A DNA stretch of 41,623 nucleotides from contig NZ_JBLRWZ010000023.1 of NCBI RefSeq assembly GCF_047920995.1, forward strand, positions 1 through 41,623, given 5' to 3'. The DNA is from Aliidiomarina sp047920995 (GTDB lineage: Bacteria; Pseudomonadota; Gammaproteobacteria; Enterobacterales; Alteromonadaceae). This document shows, piece after piece, positions 25,247 to 33,077 of this stretch. The stretch's first letter is position 1. Each line of letters begins with the position of its first letter. The position numbers and the translations under genes were made by a program. The notes under the pieces are model-generated. The model searched no databases. It had not been told where the DNA came from and saw nothing but the letters and a program-made list of their open reading frames with translations.

Positions 25247-25906
25247 ATAGATTTAACCCCAAATGTGGAGCTAACCGCAGGGGCGGTTACTGAACGTGAT
25301 ATTCCACCTGTGAGCCAAGTAATTCTCTCGGTAATTCCAACCAGTCCATTTGCAGCGCTTGCCGATGGTAATGTATCAAATTACCCGCTATGTTTTAGAG
25401 TTAACGCCCATTGGTGTGTTCGGTTTAATGGCTTGGGTAGTAGGCACACATGGTATTGAAATGTTACTGCCGCTTGGCAAGTTTATTGGTGCTATTTACT
25501 TGGCATGCTTAATCCACATCATTTTTGTGTATGGTAGCTTGGTTCGCTTTGGTGCCAAAGTGAAACCGTGGCAGTTCTTTCGGGCTATTTTCCCTACCCA
25601 GATTTTGGCACCGCCGGTGTTCCCGGGTCGGCCATGGTGATGTTAACGGTAACCCTTTCTGCAGTGGGCTTACCATTAGAGGGCATCGCTTTTATTGCCG
25701 CAGTTGATAGAATTATTGATATGATGCGCACAACAACAAATGTAACCGGCGATATGGCAGTGTCGCTTGTAGTAGCGAAATCTGAGAATATGGTTAACGA
25801 AGAGGTTCTCGCAGCTGGCATGCGCAATGAATTTGCAAGTTTGCAGCCAACCCAGTTGGCTAACTTGGAAAGCGCGGAAACGCGGAAAGATAATAACCTT
25901 AATTAA
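25247..25906 (+). pseudogene. Remnant of a dicarboxylate/amino acid:cation symporter (DAACS/SDF family)
   Basis: Pieces of a Na+/H+-dicarboxylate or glutamate symporter are spread over two frames. The first piece, at about 25247-25370, reads AVTERDIPPVSQVILSVIP then TSPFAALADGN. A second, in another frame (about 25368-25607), reads YVLELTPIGVFGLMAW and continues to FFRAIFPTQ. A third, back in the first frame (about 25607-25906), reads GTAGVPGSAMVMLTVTLSAV then GLPLEGIAFIAAVDRIIDMM and ends near a normal C-terminus. A full family member is about 400-450 residues. Missing are the N-terminal third, about 40 residues between pieces one and two, and about 70 residues between two and three, including the serine-rich hairpin loop and the transmembrane region with the NMDGT motif. 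The losses at fragment boundaries look like deletions, not single-base errors. It cannot make a working transporter. Confidence 0.85.
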
Positions 25907-25927
25907 AGAGCAAGGAGCCTAGGGTAA

Positions 25928-26761
25928 ATGGCGAAGGTGATGAAAGTTGCAGTGGTGGGCGCGAGTGGCCGCATGGGCAGACAGGTAGTAACGCTGTTGC
26001 ATCCAGAACACAACGGAGCAAGTGGAGCGGGCGAGTTGTTGCTGCATGCGGCTATAACACGAACAAATTCATCTGCACTAGGCATCGATTCAGGCGTACT
26101 TGCCGATGGTACGGCAAATCAGGTGGTTATTACGGATGATTTTGCCGCTTTAAGCGGTGCGGATGTGGTGATCGATTTTGCTCTAGCTGAGGGCTTATCG
26201 GAACGTTTGCAAGCATACCAAAGGGCGCAATGCCCGGCGGTGCTCTGTGTTACAGGCTTAACCGATGCGCAACAGCAACAATTACGTTCCGCGGCTGAGA
26301 GTATTGCTATTTTGCATGCGGCGAACACCAGCGTGGGAATTAATTTGCTAGCCGCTCTTACCGAAAAAGCAGCCGAAGTATTGGGTAGCACCGCTGATAT
26401 TGAGATATTTGAAGCGCACCATACGCAAAAGAAAGATGCTCCCTCTGGTACCGCATTGCTGCTTGGTGAAGCGGCAGCGCAAGGGCGTGGGCAAAACTTA
26501 GCAGATGTGGCCGCATATGATCGCAACGGTAAAAATGAAATTCATGCGGCAGGTAGTATTGGGTTTGCCACCATTCGCGCTGGCGATATCGTTGGTGAAC
26601 ACACTGTTTACTTGGTGCTTGGGGGAGAGCGTATCGAACTTACGCATCGGGTTGCGAACCGAAGCACATTTGCCGAGGGCGCATTGCGAGCCGCAAGTTG
26701 GTTAGCAAATCAACAAACAGCAGGCTTTTATACAATGAAGGACGCACTTGGGCTAGACTGA
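25928..26761 (+). CDS. dapB: 4-hydroxy-tetrahydrodipicolinate reductase
   Basis: A 277-residue DapB, the NAD(P)H-dependent reductase of the lysine/diaminopimelate pathway. The N-terminal Rossmann motif is VAVVGASGRMGRQV, FALAEG follows further on, and the catalytic and substrate signature EAHHTQKKDAPSGTALLLG carries the key His-His-x-x-Lys and Ser-Gly-Thr. It is slightly longer than E. coli DapB (273), with an Ala/Gly-rich insertion near residue 30. ATG 25928 has GGAG 12 bases and AGGG about five bases upstream; ATG 25940 is an alternative start. It follows the symporter remnant by 21 bp and precedes carA, the common dnaJ-dapB-carA order. Confidence 0.94.
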   Translation: MAKVMKVAVVGASGRMGRQVVTLLHPEHNGASGAGELLLHAAITRTNSSALGIDSGVLADGTANQVVITDDFAALSGADVVIDFALAEGLSERLQAYQRAQCPAVLCVTGLTDAQQQQLRSAAESIAILHAANTSVGINLLAALTEKAAEVLGSTADIEIFEAHHTQKKDAPSGTALLLGEAAAQGRGQNLADVAAYDRNGKNEIHAAGSIGFATIRAGDIVGEHTVYLVLGGERIELTHRVANRSTFAEGALRAASWLANQQTAGFYTMKDALGLD

Positions 26762-26836
26762 AATGCGCCTTTTTAGTATCATACGAACAATTTGCCGAAC
26801 GCCGGCAAGCACAGGTGCAGCCATCCGTGGGCACAG

Positions 26837-26866
26837 TTGAATAAAGGGCTGGAAATTAGCTGTAAT
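26837..26866 (+). promoter_or_regulatory. Putative promoter for carAB-greA
   Basis: TTGAAT (26837-26842) and TGTAAT (26861-26866) are 18 nt apart, an acceptable sigma-70 pair. Transcription from about 26873 would give a leader of about 88 nt containing the terminator hairpin at 26912-26944. The -35 overlaps a TGAAT half-site like that of ArgR boxes, but no second half is present. Confidence 0.4.
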
Positions 26867-26895
26867 TTGATTGTTAAACGTGGGTCTGGCTGTGC

Positions 26896-26964
26896 ATGAT
26901 TCGGTGTAAAGCGGGGGAGTGTTATATGGCTTGCCCGTTTTTTTATGTTCGGAGGTACCCTTGA
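26896..26964 (+). CDS. Possible 22-codon leader peptide before carA
   Basis: An ORF from ATG 26896 runs through the terminator hairpin and U-tract and stops with TGA (26962-26964) inside the carA UUG start, sharing TTGA. The peptide has three cysteines, two UUU codons in the U-tract and Arg-Arg (CGG-AGG, the latter being part of the carA ribosome site). No strong ribosome site precedes it (GGG 11 nt upstream only). It could couple translation to read-through of the hairpin, as pyrL does for pyrBI, or it may be chance. Confidence 0.35.
   Translation: MIRCKAGECYMACPFFYVRRYP
26912..26944 (+). terminator. Intrinsic terminator/attenuator immediately before carA
   Basis: CGGGGGAG (26912-26919) pairs with CTTGCCCG (26930-26937) (one mismatch, one G-U) around a 10-nt loop and is followed by seven Ts (26938-26944). 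The carA ribosome site GGAGG starts seven bases later, so this hairpin is within the carA leader, not at the end of dapB. A possible competing partner, GGCAAGC (26804-26810), is complementary to GCTTGCC (26929-26935). Confidence 0.6.
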
Positions 26965-28130
26965 GTATTTCGGCGAGTAAGACCAAACGCAGGGCAATCC
27001 TGGTTCTCGCTGACGGCACTGTTTTTAATGGCACAGCAATTGGTGCAGATGGGCAGGCTGTTGGTGAAGTTGTTTTCAATACTGCAATGACAGGCTATCA
27101 GGAGATTTTAACCGACCCCTCATACGCAGAACAGATCGTTACCCTCACTTATCCACATATTGGCAATTACGGCACTACCCTCGAAGATTCAGAATCTTCA
27201 CGTATTTGGGCCAAAGGCTTAGTGATCCGCGATTTATCTCTAATCGCAAGCAATTTCCGCAGTACTCAATCTCTCAGTGATTATCTTAAATCAGAAAGTA
27301 TTCTTGGCATAGCCGATATCGATACACGTCGATTAACAAACCGGCTACGGGATACTGGTGCGCAAAATGGTTGTATTATGACCTATGCTGTAGGGGATGA
27401 AGCACCCATTGAAGCCGCATTAAAAGCTGCGCAAGATTTTCCTGGTTTAGCGGGAATGGATTTAGCGAAGGTTGCAACCTGTGAGAAAGCATACCCATGG
27501 ACGATGGGTAGCTGGCAATTAGGTGCAGGGCATCAAGCTCAAGGCGAAACCAAGTTCCATATTGTGGCCTACGATTTTGGCGCCAAGCTGAATATTTTGC
27601 GTATGTTGGCCGATCGCGGCTGCAAGATTACGGTTGTTCCTGCAACAACCTCAGCGGAAGAGGCGTTAGCGTTGAACCCTGATGGAATTTTCCTATCCAA
27701 TGGGCCAGGCGATCCAGCACCATGTACTTATGCGATTACCGCAATTAAAGTATTTTTGCAGCACAAGTTACCGATTTTCGGTATCTGCTTAGGCCATCAA
27801 TTACTCGCGTTGGCTACAGGTGCAACCACAATAAAAATGAAGCATGGCCATCATGGTGCCAATCACCCAGTGCAAGATTTAGCCAGTGGTGTAGTGATGA
27901 TAACCAGCCAGAATCATGGTTTCGCAGTTGATGAGGCAAGCTTGCCTGAGCACCTAAAAGCAACGCATAAATCGTTGTTTGATGGCACACTGCAAGGCAT
28001 TCATCACACCACGCTGCCGGCATTTAGTTTCCAAGGGCATCCAGAAGCTAGCCCAGGGCCACATGATGCTGCTGGGCTATTTGATCACTTTATCGAACTG
28101 CTTGAAGCGAATCATTCTGCAAACCGTTAG
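26961..28130 (+). CDS. carA: Carbamoyl-phosphate synthase small (glutaminase) subunit
   Basis: A 389-residue glutamine amidotransferase subunit that supplies ammonia to CarB for carbamoyl phosphate, the shared precursor of arginine and pyrimidines. The N-terminal CPSase small-chain domain (about 10-150) has GEVVFNTAMTGYQEILTDPS. The class I amidotransferase domain has the nucleophile Cys276 in GICLGHQ and the His360/Glu362 pair in FQGHPEASPGPHD. E. coli CarA is 382 residues. I start it at UUG 26961: GGAGG lies five bases upstream, and as I recall E. coli carA also starts with UUG. An in-frame extension back to 26919 crosses the terminator hairpin and is rejected. The large subunit follows 19 bp later. 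Confidence 0.96.
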   Translation: MSISASKTKRRAILVLADGTVFNGTAIGADGQAVGEVVFNTAMTGYQEILTDPSYAEQIVTLTYPHIGNYGTTLEDSESSRIWAKGLVIRDLSLIASNFRSTQSLSDYLKSESILGIADIDTRRLTNRLRDTGAQNGCIMTYAVGDEAPIEAALKAAQDFPGLAGMDLAKVATCEKAYPWTMGSWQLGAGHQAQGETKFHIVAYDFGAKLNILRMLADRGCKITVVPATTSAEEALALNPDGIFLSNGPGDPAPCTYAITAIKVFLQHKLPIFGICLGHQLLALATGATTIKMKHGHHGANHPVQDLASGVVMITSQNHGFAVDEASLPEHLKATHKSLFDGTLQGIHHTTLPAFSFQGHPEASPGPHDAAGLFDHFIELLEANHSANR

Positions 28131-28149
28131 TTGAGAAAGAGTTGTCACT

Positions 28150-31100
28150 ATGCCAAAACGTACAGACATACAAAGTATTTTGATTATCGGGGCAGGTCCG
28201 ATTGTAATTGGTCAGGCTTGTGAGTTTGATTACTCGGGTGCTCAGGCCTGTAAAGCACTGAAAGAAGAAGGGTATCGAGTTATTTTGGTGAACTCGAACC
28301 CAGCCACAATTATGACCGACCCAGAAATGGCGGATGCAACTTATATTGAGCCGATCCATTGGGAAGTGGTAGAGAAAATCATTGCCCGGGAACGGCCCGA
28401 TGCTATCTTGCCAACAATGGGCGGACAAACCGCATTAAACTGTGCACTAGAGTTGGATTCACGGGGTATTCTCAAGGAATACAACGTGGAAATGATTGGT
28501 GCTACTGCGGATGCAATTGATAAAGCAGAAGATCGTGATCGTTTCGATAAAGCCATGAAGCGGATTGGCTTAGAAACGCCAAAAGCAGAAATTGCCCACA
28601 GCATGGAAGAAGCATTTGGCATTCTTGAACGCTTGGGCTTCCCATGTATTATTCGGCCCTCGTTCACTATGGGCGGGAGCGGCGGTGGTATAGCCTACAA
28701 CCGTGATGAATTTGAAGAAATTTGTAAGCGTGGTTTGGCGCTATCACGGAACAACGAGTTATTGATTGATGAATCACTAATTGGTTGGAAAGAGTATGAA
28801 ATGGAAGTGGTGCGCGATAAAAACGATAACTGCATTATCGTATGCTCGATCGAGAACTTCGATCCAATGGGGATTCACACCGGTGATTCGATTACCGTTG
28901 CTCCAGCACAAACTCTTTCCGACAAAGAATATCAAATCATGCGTGATGCCTCGATGGCAGTATTGCGTGAGATAGGTGTAGAAACTGGTGGCTCGAACGT
29001 ACAGTTTGGTATTTGTCCAGATACCGGTCGTATGGTGATTATCGAAATGAACCCACGGGTAAGCCGCTCTTCTGCACTTGCTTCCAAAGCTACTGGCTTT
29101 CCTATTGCCAAAGTTGCTGCGAAGCTCGCCGTAGGTTATACGCTTGATGAGCTTAGTAATGAGATCACGGGTGGTGTTACCCCGGCCTCATTTGAGCCAG
29201 CAATTGATTACGTAGTAACAAAAATCCCGCGCTTCAACTTCGAAAAATTCCCTGGTGCGAACGATCGCTTAACCACGCAAATGAAATCTGTTGGCGAGGT
29301 AATGGCCATCGGCCGTAACCAGCAAGAATCGTTACAAAAAGCGTTACGTGGTTTAGAGCTTGGTATGCATGGCCTAGATCCGATGGTGGATTTAAATGAG
29401 CCAGAAGAAGCGCGCACGCGCATTATTCGTGAGTTAAAAGAAGCTGGCGCTGAACGTATTTGGTATATCGGCGATGCATTCCGTATGGGAATGAGCGTAG
29501 ATGAAGTATTTGAGCTTACCAATATTGATCGTTGGTACTTAGTGCAAATAGAAGAGATTATTCACTTAGAAAACGAGGTGGCTGAATTCGGTTTGGCAGG
29601 TTTAGATGCCGATAGCTTGCGCTATTTGAAACGCAAAGGTTTCGCAGATGCAAGGCTGGCGGATATTTTAGATGTGCACGAGAACGAAATCCGTAAGCGC
29701 AGAGAAGAGTTTGGTATTTTCCCAGTATATAAACGTGTAGACACCTGTGCGGCCGAGTTCGCTTCTGAAACAGCATACATGTACTCCACTTATGATGAAG
29801 AATGCGAAGCACGGCCTTCTGATCGTGAAAAAATCATGGTTATCGGCGGTGGTCCGAACCGCATAGGCCAAGGTATTGAATTCGATTATTGCTGTGTACA
29901 CGCTTCCTTAGCGATGCGTGAAGATGGTTATGAAACCATTATGGTAAATTGTAACCCCGAAACAGTTTCAACTGATTATGATACCTCGGATCGTTTGTAC
30001 TTTGAGCCCATCACTCTCGAAGATGTGCTGGAAATTGTGCGTATTGAGAAGCCTAAGGGCGTTATTGTGCAGTATGGTGGCCAAACCCCACTGAAGTTAG
30101 CGCGCGCCTTAGAAGCGAACGGAGTGCCGATTATTGGTACTTCTCCAGATGCAATCGACCGCGCAGAAGATCGTGAACGTTTCCAAACTGCGGTAGAGCG
30201 GTTAGGCTTGAAGCAGCCAGAGAACGCTACAATTACCAATATTGAGCAGGCCATGGTGGAATCAGCACGAATAGGTTTCCCACTAGTAGTGCGGCCATCT
30301 TATGTGCTTGGCGGTCGGGCAATGGAAATTGTTTATGATCAGCAAGATTTAAGACGTTACTTAACCGAAGCAGTAAAAGTTTCCAATTCTGCTCCAGTGC
30401 TGTTGGATCGGTTCTTAGATAATGCGATTGAAGTAGATATCGATGCTATCTGTGATGGCGAAGATGTATTTATCGGTGGCATTATGCAGCATATTGAACA
30501 AGCGGGTGTTCACTCAGGTGATTCAGCCTGTAGTTTGCCGCCATACTCGTTAAGCGATGTAGTGCAAAACCAGTTGCGTGAACAAGTTACGAAACTGGCG
30601 TTTGAACTAAATGTACGCGGCTTAATGAACACGCAATTCGCAATTCAGAACAATGAGATTTACTTGATTGAAGTGAATCCGCGCGCAGCTAGAACAGTAC
30701 CTTTTGTTTCTAAAGCAACCGGCATTCAATTAGCAAAAGTTGCTGCACGAGTAATGGCGGGGCAAACACTGAAGCAGCAAAACTGCTTAACAGAAGTGAT
30801 ACCGCCATATTATTCTGTGAAAGAAGTTGTGGTACCATTTGCTAAATTCCAAGGTGTAGATCCAATTCGTGGGCCAGAAATGCGCTCCACTGGTGAAGTT
30901 ATGGGAGTTGGCGAAAGCTTCGAGGAAGCCTATGCGAAAGCTAACTTAGGTGCCGGCCAAGCATTGCCGTTAAAAGGCAAAGCGCTGTTATCGGTGCGTG
31001 AGGGCGATAAGAAACGGGTGATGGATTTAGCCCGAGGGCTTACTGCCTTGGGCTTCACCGTTGAGGCTACTCGTGGAACTGCGAAATCGCTGCAAGAGCA

Positions 31101-31377
31101 GGGCATTCATTGTACGGTTGTAAATAAACTGCAAGAAGGCCGGCCGAATATTGTTGATGCCGTGAAAAATGGCGAATATAGCTATATTATTAATACGGTG
31201 GAAGGGCGCCAAGCAATTGAGGATTCAGTTTATATTCGTAGGGAAGCGCTCTTGAATAATGTAAGTTATACCACCACACTGAATGCAGGCTTTGCCGCAG
31301 TGAAGGCTCATACGGTAAACGATCGTGCGCGAGTAAGTTCGCTGCAGGAGCTGCATAAGAGGATTTTAAATCAATGA
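28150..31377 (+). CDS. carB: Carbamoyl-phosphate synthase large subunit
   Basis: A 1075-residue synthetase (E. coli 1073) with two homologous ATP-grasp halves. The first half begins SILIIGAGPIVIGQACEFDYSG and contains the carboxy-phosphate site (RPSFTMGGSGGGIAYN). The second begins about residue 558 (IMVIGGGPNRIGQGIEFDY) and carries the carbamate kinase site (RPSYVLGGRAMEIVYD). A C-terminal MGS-type allosteric domain (about 935-1075), which binds UMP and ornithine in E. coli, is present. It forms an operon with carA and overlaps the greA start by four bases (ATGA). Confidence 0.98.
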   Translation: MPKRTDIQSILIIGAGPIVIGQACEFDYSGAQACKALKEEGYRVILVNSNPATIMTDPEMADATYIEPIHWEVVEKIIARERPDAILPTMGGQTALNCALELDSRGILKEYNVEMIGATADAIDKAEDRDRFDKAMKRIGLETPKAEIAHSMEEAFGILERLGFPCIIRPSFTMGGSGGGIAYNRDEFEEICKRGLALSRNNELLIDESLIGWKEYEMEVVRDKNDNCIIVCSIENFDPMGIHTGDSITVAPAQTLSDKEYQIMRDASMAVLREIGVETGGSNVQFGICPDTGRMVIIEMNPRVSRSSALASKATGFPIAKVAAKLAVGYTLDELSNEITGGVTPASFEPAIDYVVTKIPRFNFEKFPGANDRLTTQMKSVGEVMAIGRNQQESLQKALRGLELGMHGLDPMVDLNEPEEARTRIIRELKEAGAERIWYIGDAFRMGMSVDEVFELTNIDRWYLVQIEEIIHLENEVAEFGLAGLDADSLRYLKRKGFADARLADILDVHENEIRKRREEFGIFPVYKRVDTCAAEFASETAYMYSTYDEECEARPSDREKIMVIGGGPNRIGQGIEFDYCCVHASLAMREDGYETIMVNCNPETVSTDYDTSDRLYFEPITLEDVLEIVRIEKPKGVIVQYGGQTPLKLARALEANGVPIIGTSPDAIDRAEDRERFQTAVERLGLKQPENATITNIEQAMVESARIGFPLVVRPSYVLGGRAMEIVYDQQDLRRYLTEAVKVSNSAPVLLDRFLDNAIEVDIDAICDGEDVFIGGIMQHIEQAGVHSGDSACSLPPYSLSDVVQNQLREQVTKLAFELNVRGLMNTQFAIQNNEIYLIEVNPRAARTVPFVSKATGIQLAKVAARVMAGQTLKQQNCLTEVIPPYYSVKEVVVPFAKFQGVDPIRGPEMRSTGEVMGVGESFEEAYAKANLGAGQALPLKGKALLSVREGDKKRVMDLARGLTALGFTVEATRGTAKSLQEQGIHCTVVNKLQEGRPNIVDAVKNGEYSYIINTVEGRQAIEDSVYIRREALLNNVSYTTTLNAGFAAVKAHTVNDRARVSSLQELHKRILNQ

Positions 31378-31850
31378 CAAATATTCCAATGACAGTGGCA
31401 GGGGCGGAATCTCTGCGAGCTGAGCTACAACGTTTAAAAAGCGAAGATAGGCCGCGAATTATTCAGGCTATCGCTGATGCCCGTGAACACGGCGATCTAA
31501 AAGAAAATGCTGAGTATCACGCGGCGCGTGAGCAGCAAAGCTTTTGTGAAGGCCGTATTCAAGAAATTGAAGCGAAGCTTTCCAATGCGCAAGTGATTGA
31601 TGTCACCAAAATCCCCAATAACGGGAAAGTTATTTTTGGCGCTACAGTAACGGTGTTTAATACTAGTTCCAATGAAGAAGTAACCTATCGGATAGTGGGT
31701 GATGATGAAGCCGATATTAAGAAAAACTTAATTTCTGTGAACTCGCCTTTAGCGCGCGCCATGATTGGTAAAGAAGTAGACGACGTAGCACTGGTGGCAA
31801 CACCAAGTGGCGAAGTTGAATATGAAGTGGTTAACGTTGTTTATTTATAA
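31374..31850 (+). CDS. greA: Transcription elongation factor GreA
   Basis: A 158-residue cleavage factor that rescues backtracked RNA polymerase by stimulating transcript cleavage in the secondary channel. The N-terminal coiled coil carries the acidic tip in AREHGDLKENAEYHAAREQQ (Asp and Glu of DLKENAE). The C-terminal globular domain has VIFGATVTVF, YRIVGDDEAD and NLISVNSPLARAMIGK, all close to E. coli GreA, which has the same length. ATG 31374 overlaps the carB stop, with GAGG further upstream (about 12 bases). The operon ends in a strong terminator. Confidence 0.97.
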   Translation: MTNIPMTVAGAESLRAELQRLKSEDRPRIIQAIADAREHGDLKENAEYHAAREQQSFCEGRIQEIEAKLSNAQVIDVTKIPNNGKVIFGATVTVFNTSSNEEVTYRIVGDDEADIKKNLISVNSPLARAMIGKEVDDVALVATPSGEVEYEVVNVVYL

Positions 31851-31875
31851 CTAAACCGCTGGCTAGTGTATGCAT

Positions 31876-31910
31876 GAAAGCTCTGTATTTTTACAGAGCT
31901 TTCTTTTTTG
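31876..31910 (+). terminator. Strong intrinsic terminator after greA
   Basis: A perfect 12-bp stem, GAAAGCTCTGTA (31876-31887) / TACAGAGCTTTC (31892-31903), with a TTTT loop is followed by six Ts. It separates carAB-greA from the convergent yhbY gene. Confidence 0.92.
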
Positions 31911-31919
31911 GTGCGCAAA

Positions 31920-32213
31920 TTATTTTGGTAAGCGCATTTTCGGTTCGCGAGCAGGCCGATACAGAACTAACGTTTTGCCAATTACCTGCACCTGTGCAGA
32001 AGCGGTTTCGCGAACGATAGCATCGTAAATAGCTTGGCGCATTTCACGATCTTCCTCGGGTACTTTAATTTTAATCAGCTCGTGGTGCTCTAATGCGAGT
32101 TCAATTTCAGCAAGTACACCTTCGGTTAAACCATTAGCGCCAAGCAGCACCACTGGCTTTAACGGGTGCGCTAAGCCTTTTAAAAATTGTTTCTGTTTAT
32201 TATTTAATTGCAT
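31920..32213 (-). CDS. yhbY: Ribosome assembly RNA-binding protein YhbY (CRS1-YhbY/CRM domain)
   Basis: A 97-residue single CRM-domain protein, the same length as E. coli YhbY, which associates with pre-50S ribosomal particles. The N-terminal LNNKQKQFLKGLAHPLKPVVLLGANGLTEGV contains the RNA-binding GxxG-type loop (GANG), followed by ELIKIKV and the C-terminal QVIGKTLVLYRP strand. It is divergent from rlmE, as in E. coli. Its leader contains a perfect inverted repeat (32230-32247). Confidence 0.95.
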   Translation of the reverse strand: MQLNNKQKQFLKGLAHPLKPVVLLGANGLTEGVLAEIELALEHHELIKIKVPEEDREMRQAIYDAIVRETASAQVQVIGKTLVLYRPAREPKMRLPK

Positions 32214-32229
32214 AGTGTGCTGCCTGTAG

Positions 32230-32247
32230 GTTCTTATACGTAAGAAC
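32230..32247. promoter_or_regulatory. Perfect inverted repeat in the yhbY-rlmE divergent region
   Basis: GTTCTTATACGTAAGAAC has 7-bp arms around a 4-nt centre and lies 17 nt upstream of the yhbY start. It could be an operator or, in RNA, a short hairpin in the yhbY leader. It matches no site I recognise. Confidence 0.35.
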
Positions 32248-32309
32248 TGCTGATAGAATTAAATGATGGCTGCAATCGTTATGCTTTTTCACAGAGAACG
32301 AGCAGACCA

Positions 32310-32338
32310 CTTGAATTTAGGGTATTCTACCGCCATCT
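32310..32338 (+). promoter_or_regulatory. Sigma-32-like promoter for rlmE-ftsH
   Basis: CTTGAA (32310-32315), a 15-nt spacer and CGCCATCT (32331-32338) fit the RpoH pattern with one mismatch in the -10. In E. coli, rlmE-ftsH is heat-inducible, which supports the assignment. Confidence 0.68.
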
Positions 32339-32380
32339 AGTAATACGAGCCAGCCCGAGTTTTAAAAGAGTTACAATTCT

Positions 32381-33010
32381 ATGACCAAAAAAAAGCGTTC
32401 CGCCAGCAGTAGTCGTTGGTTGAAAGAACATTTTGACGATCAATATGTCCAAAAAGCACAGAAGCGAGGATTACGTTCTCGAGCTGTGTTTAAGATTGAT
32501 GAAATTCAACAGCGCGATAAGATCCTTCGGCCTGGGCAAACCGTAGTAGATTTAGGTGCAGCCCCAGGTGGCTGGTCGCAGTATGTGGCCGATTTACAAG
32601 ATGGTAAAGGCGAAGTTATTGCCTGTGATATTTTGGCAATTGATCCAATCGCTGGGGTAGATTTCTTGCAAGGCGATTTTCGTGAGGAAGCAGTATTAAA
32701 TGCATTACTAACCCGAATTGGTGGGGCAAAAGTAGATGTGTTGCTTTCTGATATGGCGCCAAATTTTAGTGGCACAGACGCGGTTGATCAGCCACGCTCG
32801 ATGTACCTGGTAGAGTTGGCTCTAGAAATGTGCGCGCAAGTGTTAAAACCAGGTGGGTCATTTGTAGTAAAAGTGTTTCATGGTGAAGGTTCGGATGTAT
32901 TTTTGAAAAGCGTTCGCCAAGCGTTCACCTCAGTGAAAGTACGCAAGCCAGATTCGTCTCGGGCGCGTTCACGTGAGGTGTATCTAGTGGCTACTGGCTA
33001 CAAAGTATAG
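32381..33010 (+). CDS. rlmE: 23S rRNA 2'-O-methyltransferase RlmE (RrmJ/FtsJ)
   Basis: A 209-residue SAM-dependent methyltransferase that modifies U2552 of 23S rRNA, a heat-shock-linked ribosome maturation step. The catalytic tetrad is complete at the same positions as E. coli: Lys38, Asp124 (LLSDMAPNFSG), Lys164 (FVVKVFHG) and Glu199 (SREVYLV). The SAM site is VVDLGAAPGGWSQY (about 55-68). ATG 32381 follows AAAGAG. ftsH follows 67 bp downstream, and a sigma-32-like promoter lies upstream. Confidence 0.97.
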   Translation: MTKKKRSASSSRWLKEHFDDQYVQKAQKRGLRSRAVFKIDEIQQRDKILRPGQTVVDLGAAPGGWSQYVADLQDGKGEVIACDILAIDPIAGVDFLQGDFREEAVLNALLTRIGGAKVDVLLSDMAPNFSGTDAVDQPRSMYLVELALEMCAQVLKPGGSFVVKVFHGEGSDVFLKSVRQAFTSVKVRKPDSSRARSREVYLVATGYKV

Positions 33011-33077
33011 TACCCTAGAACCAAGTATCGGAATAAACCAAACGGTGTATTCCACAACATGTTGAGAGGTAATAACG

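Noticed and set aside
26837..26842. ArgR box before carA
   Set aside because: Only one TGAAT half-site is present; the partner ATTCA half and the usual tandem boxes are missing.
26919..26960. N-terminal extension of carA to 26919
   Set aside because: It would translate through the terminator hairpin and the GGAGG site; UUG 26961 has ideal spacing and fits the family N-terminus.
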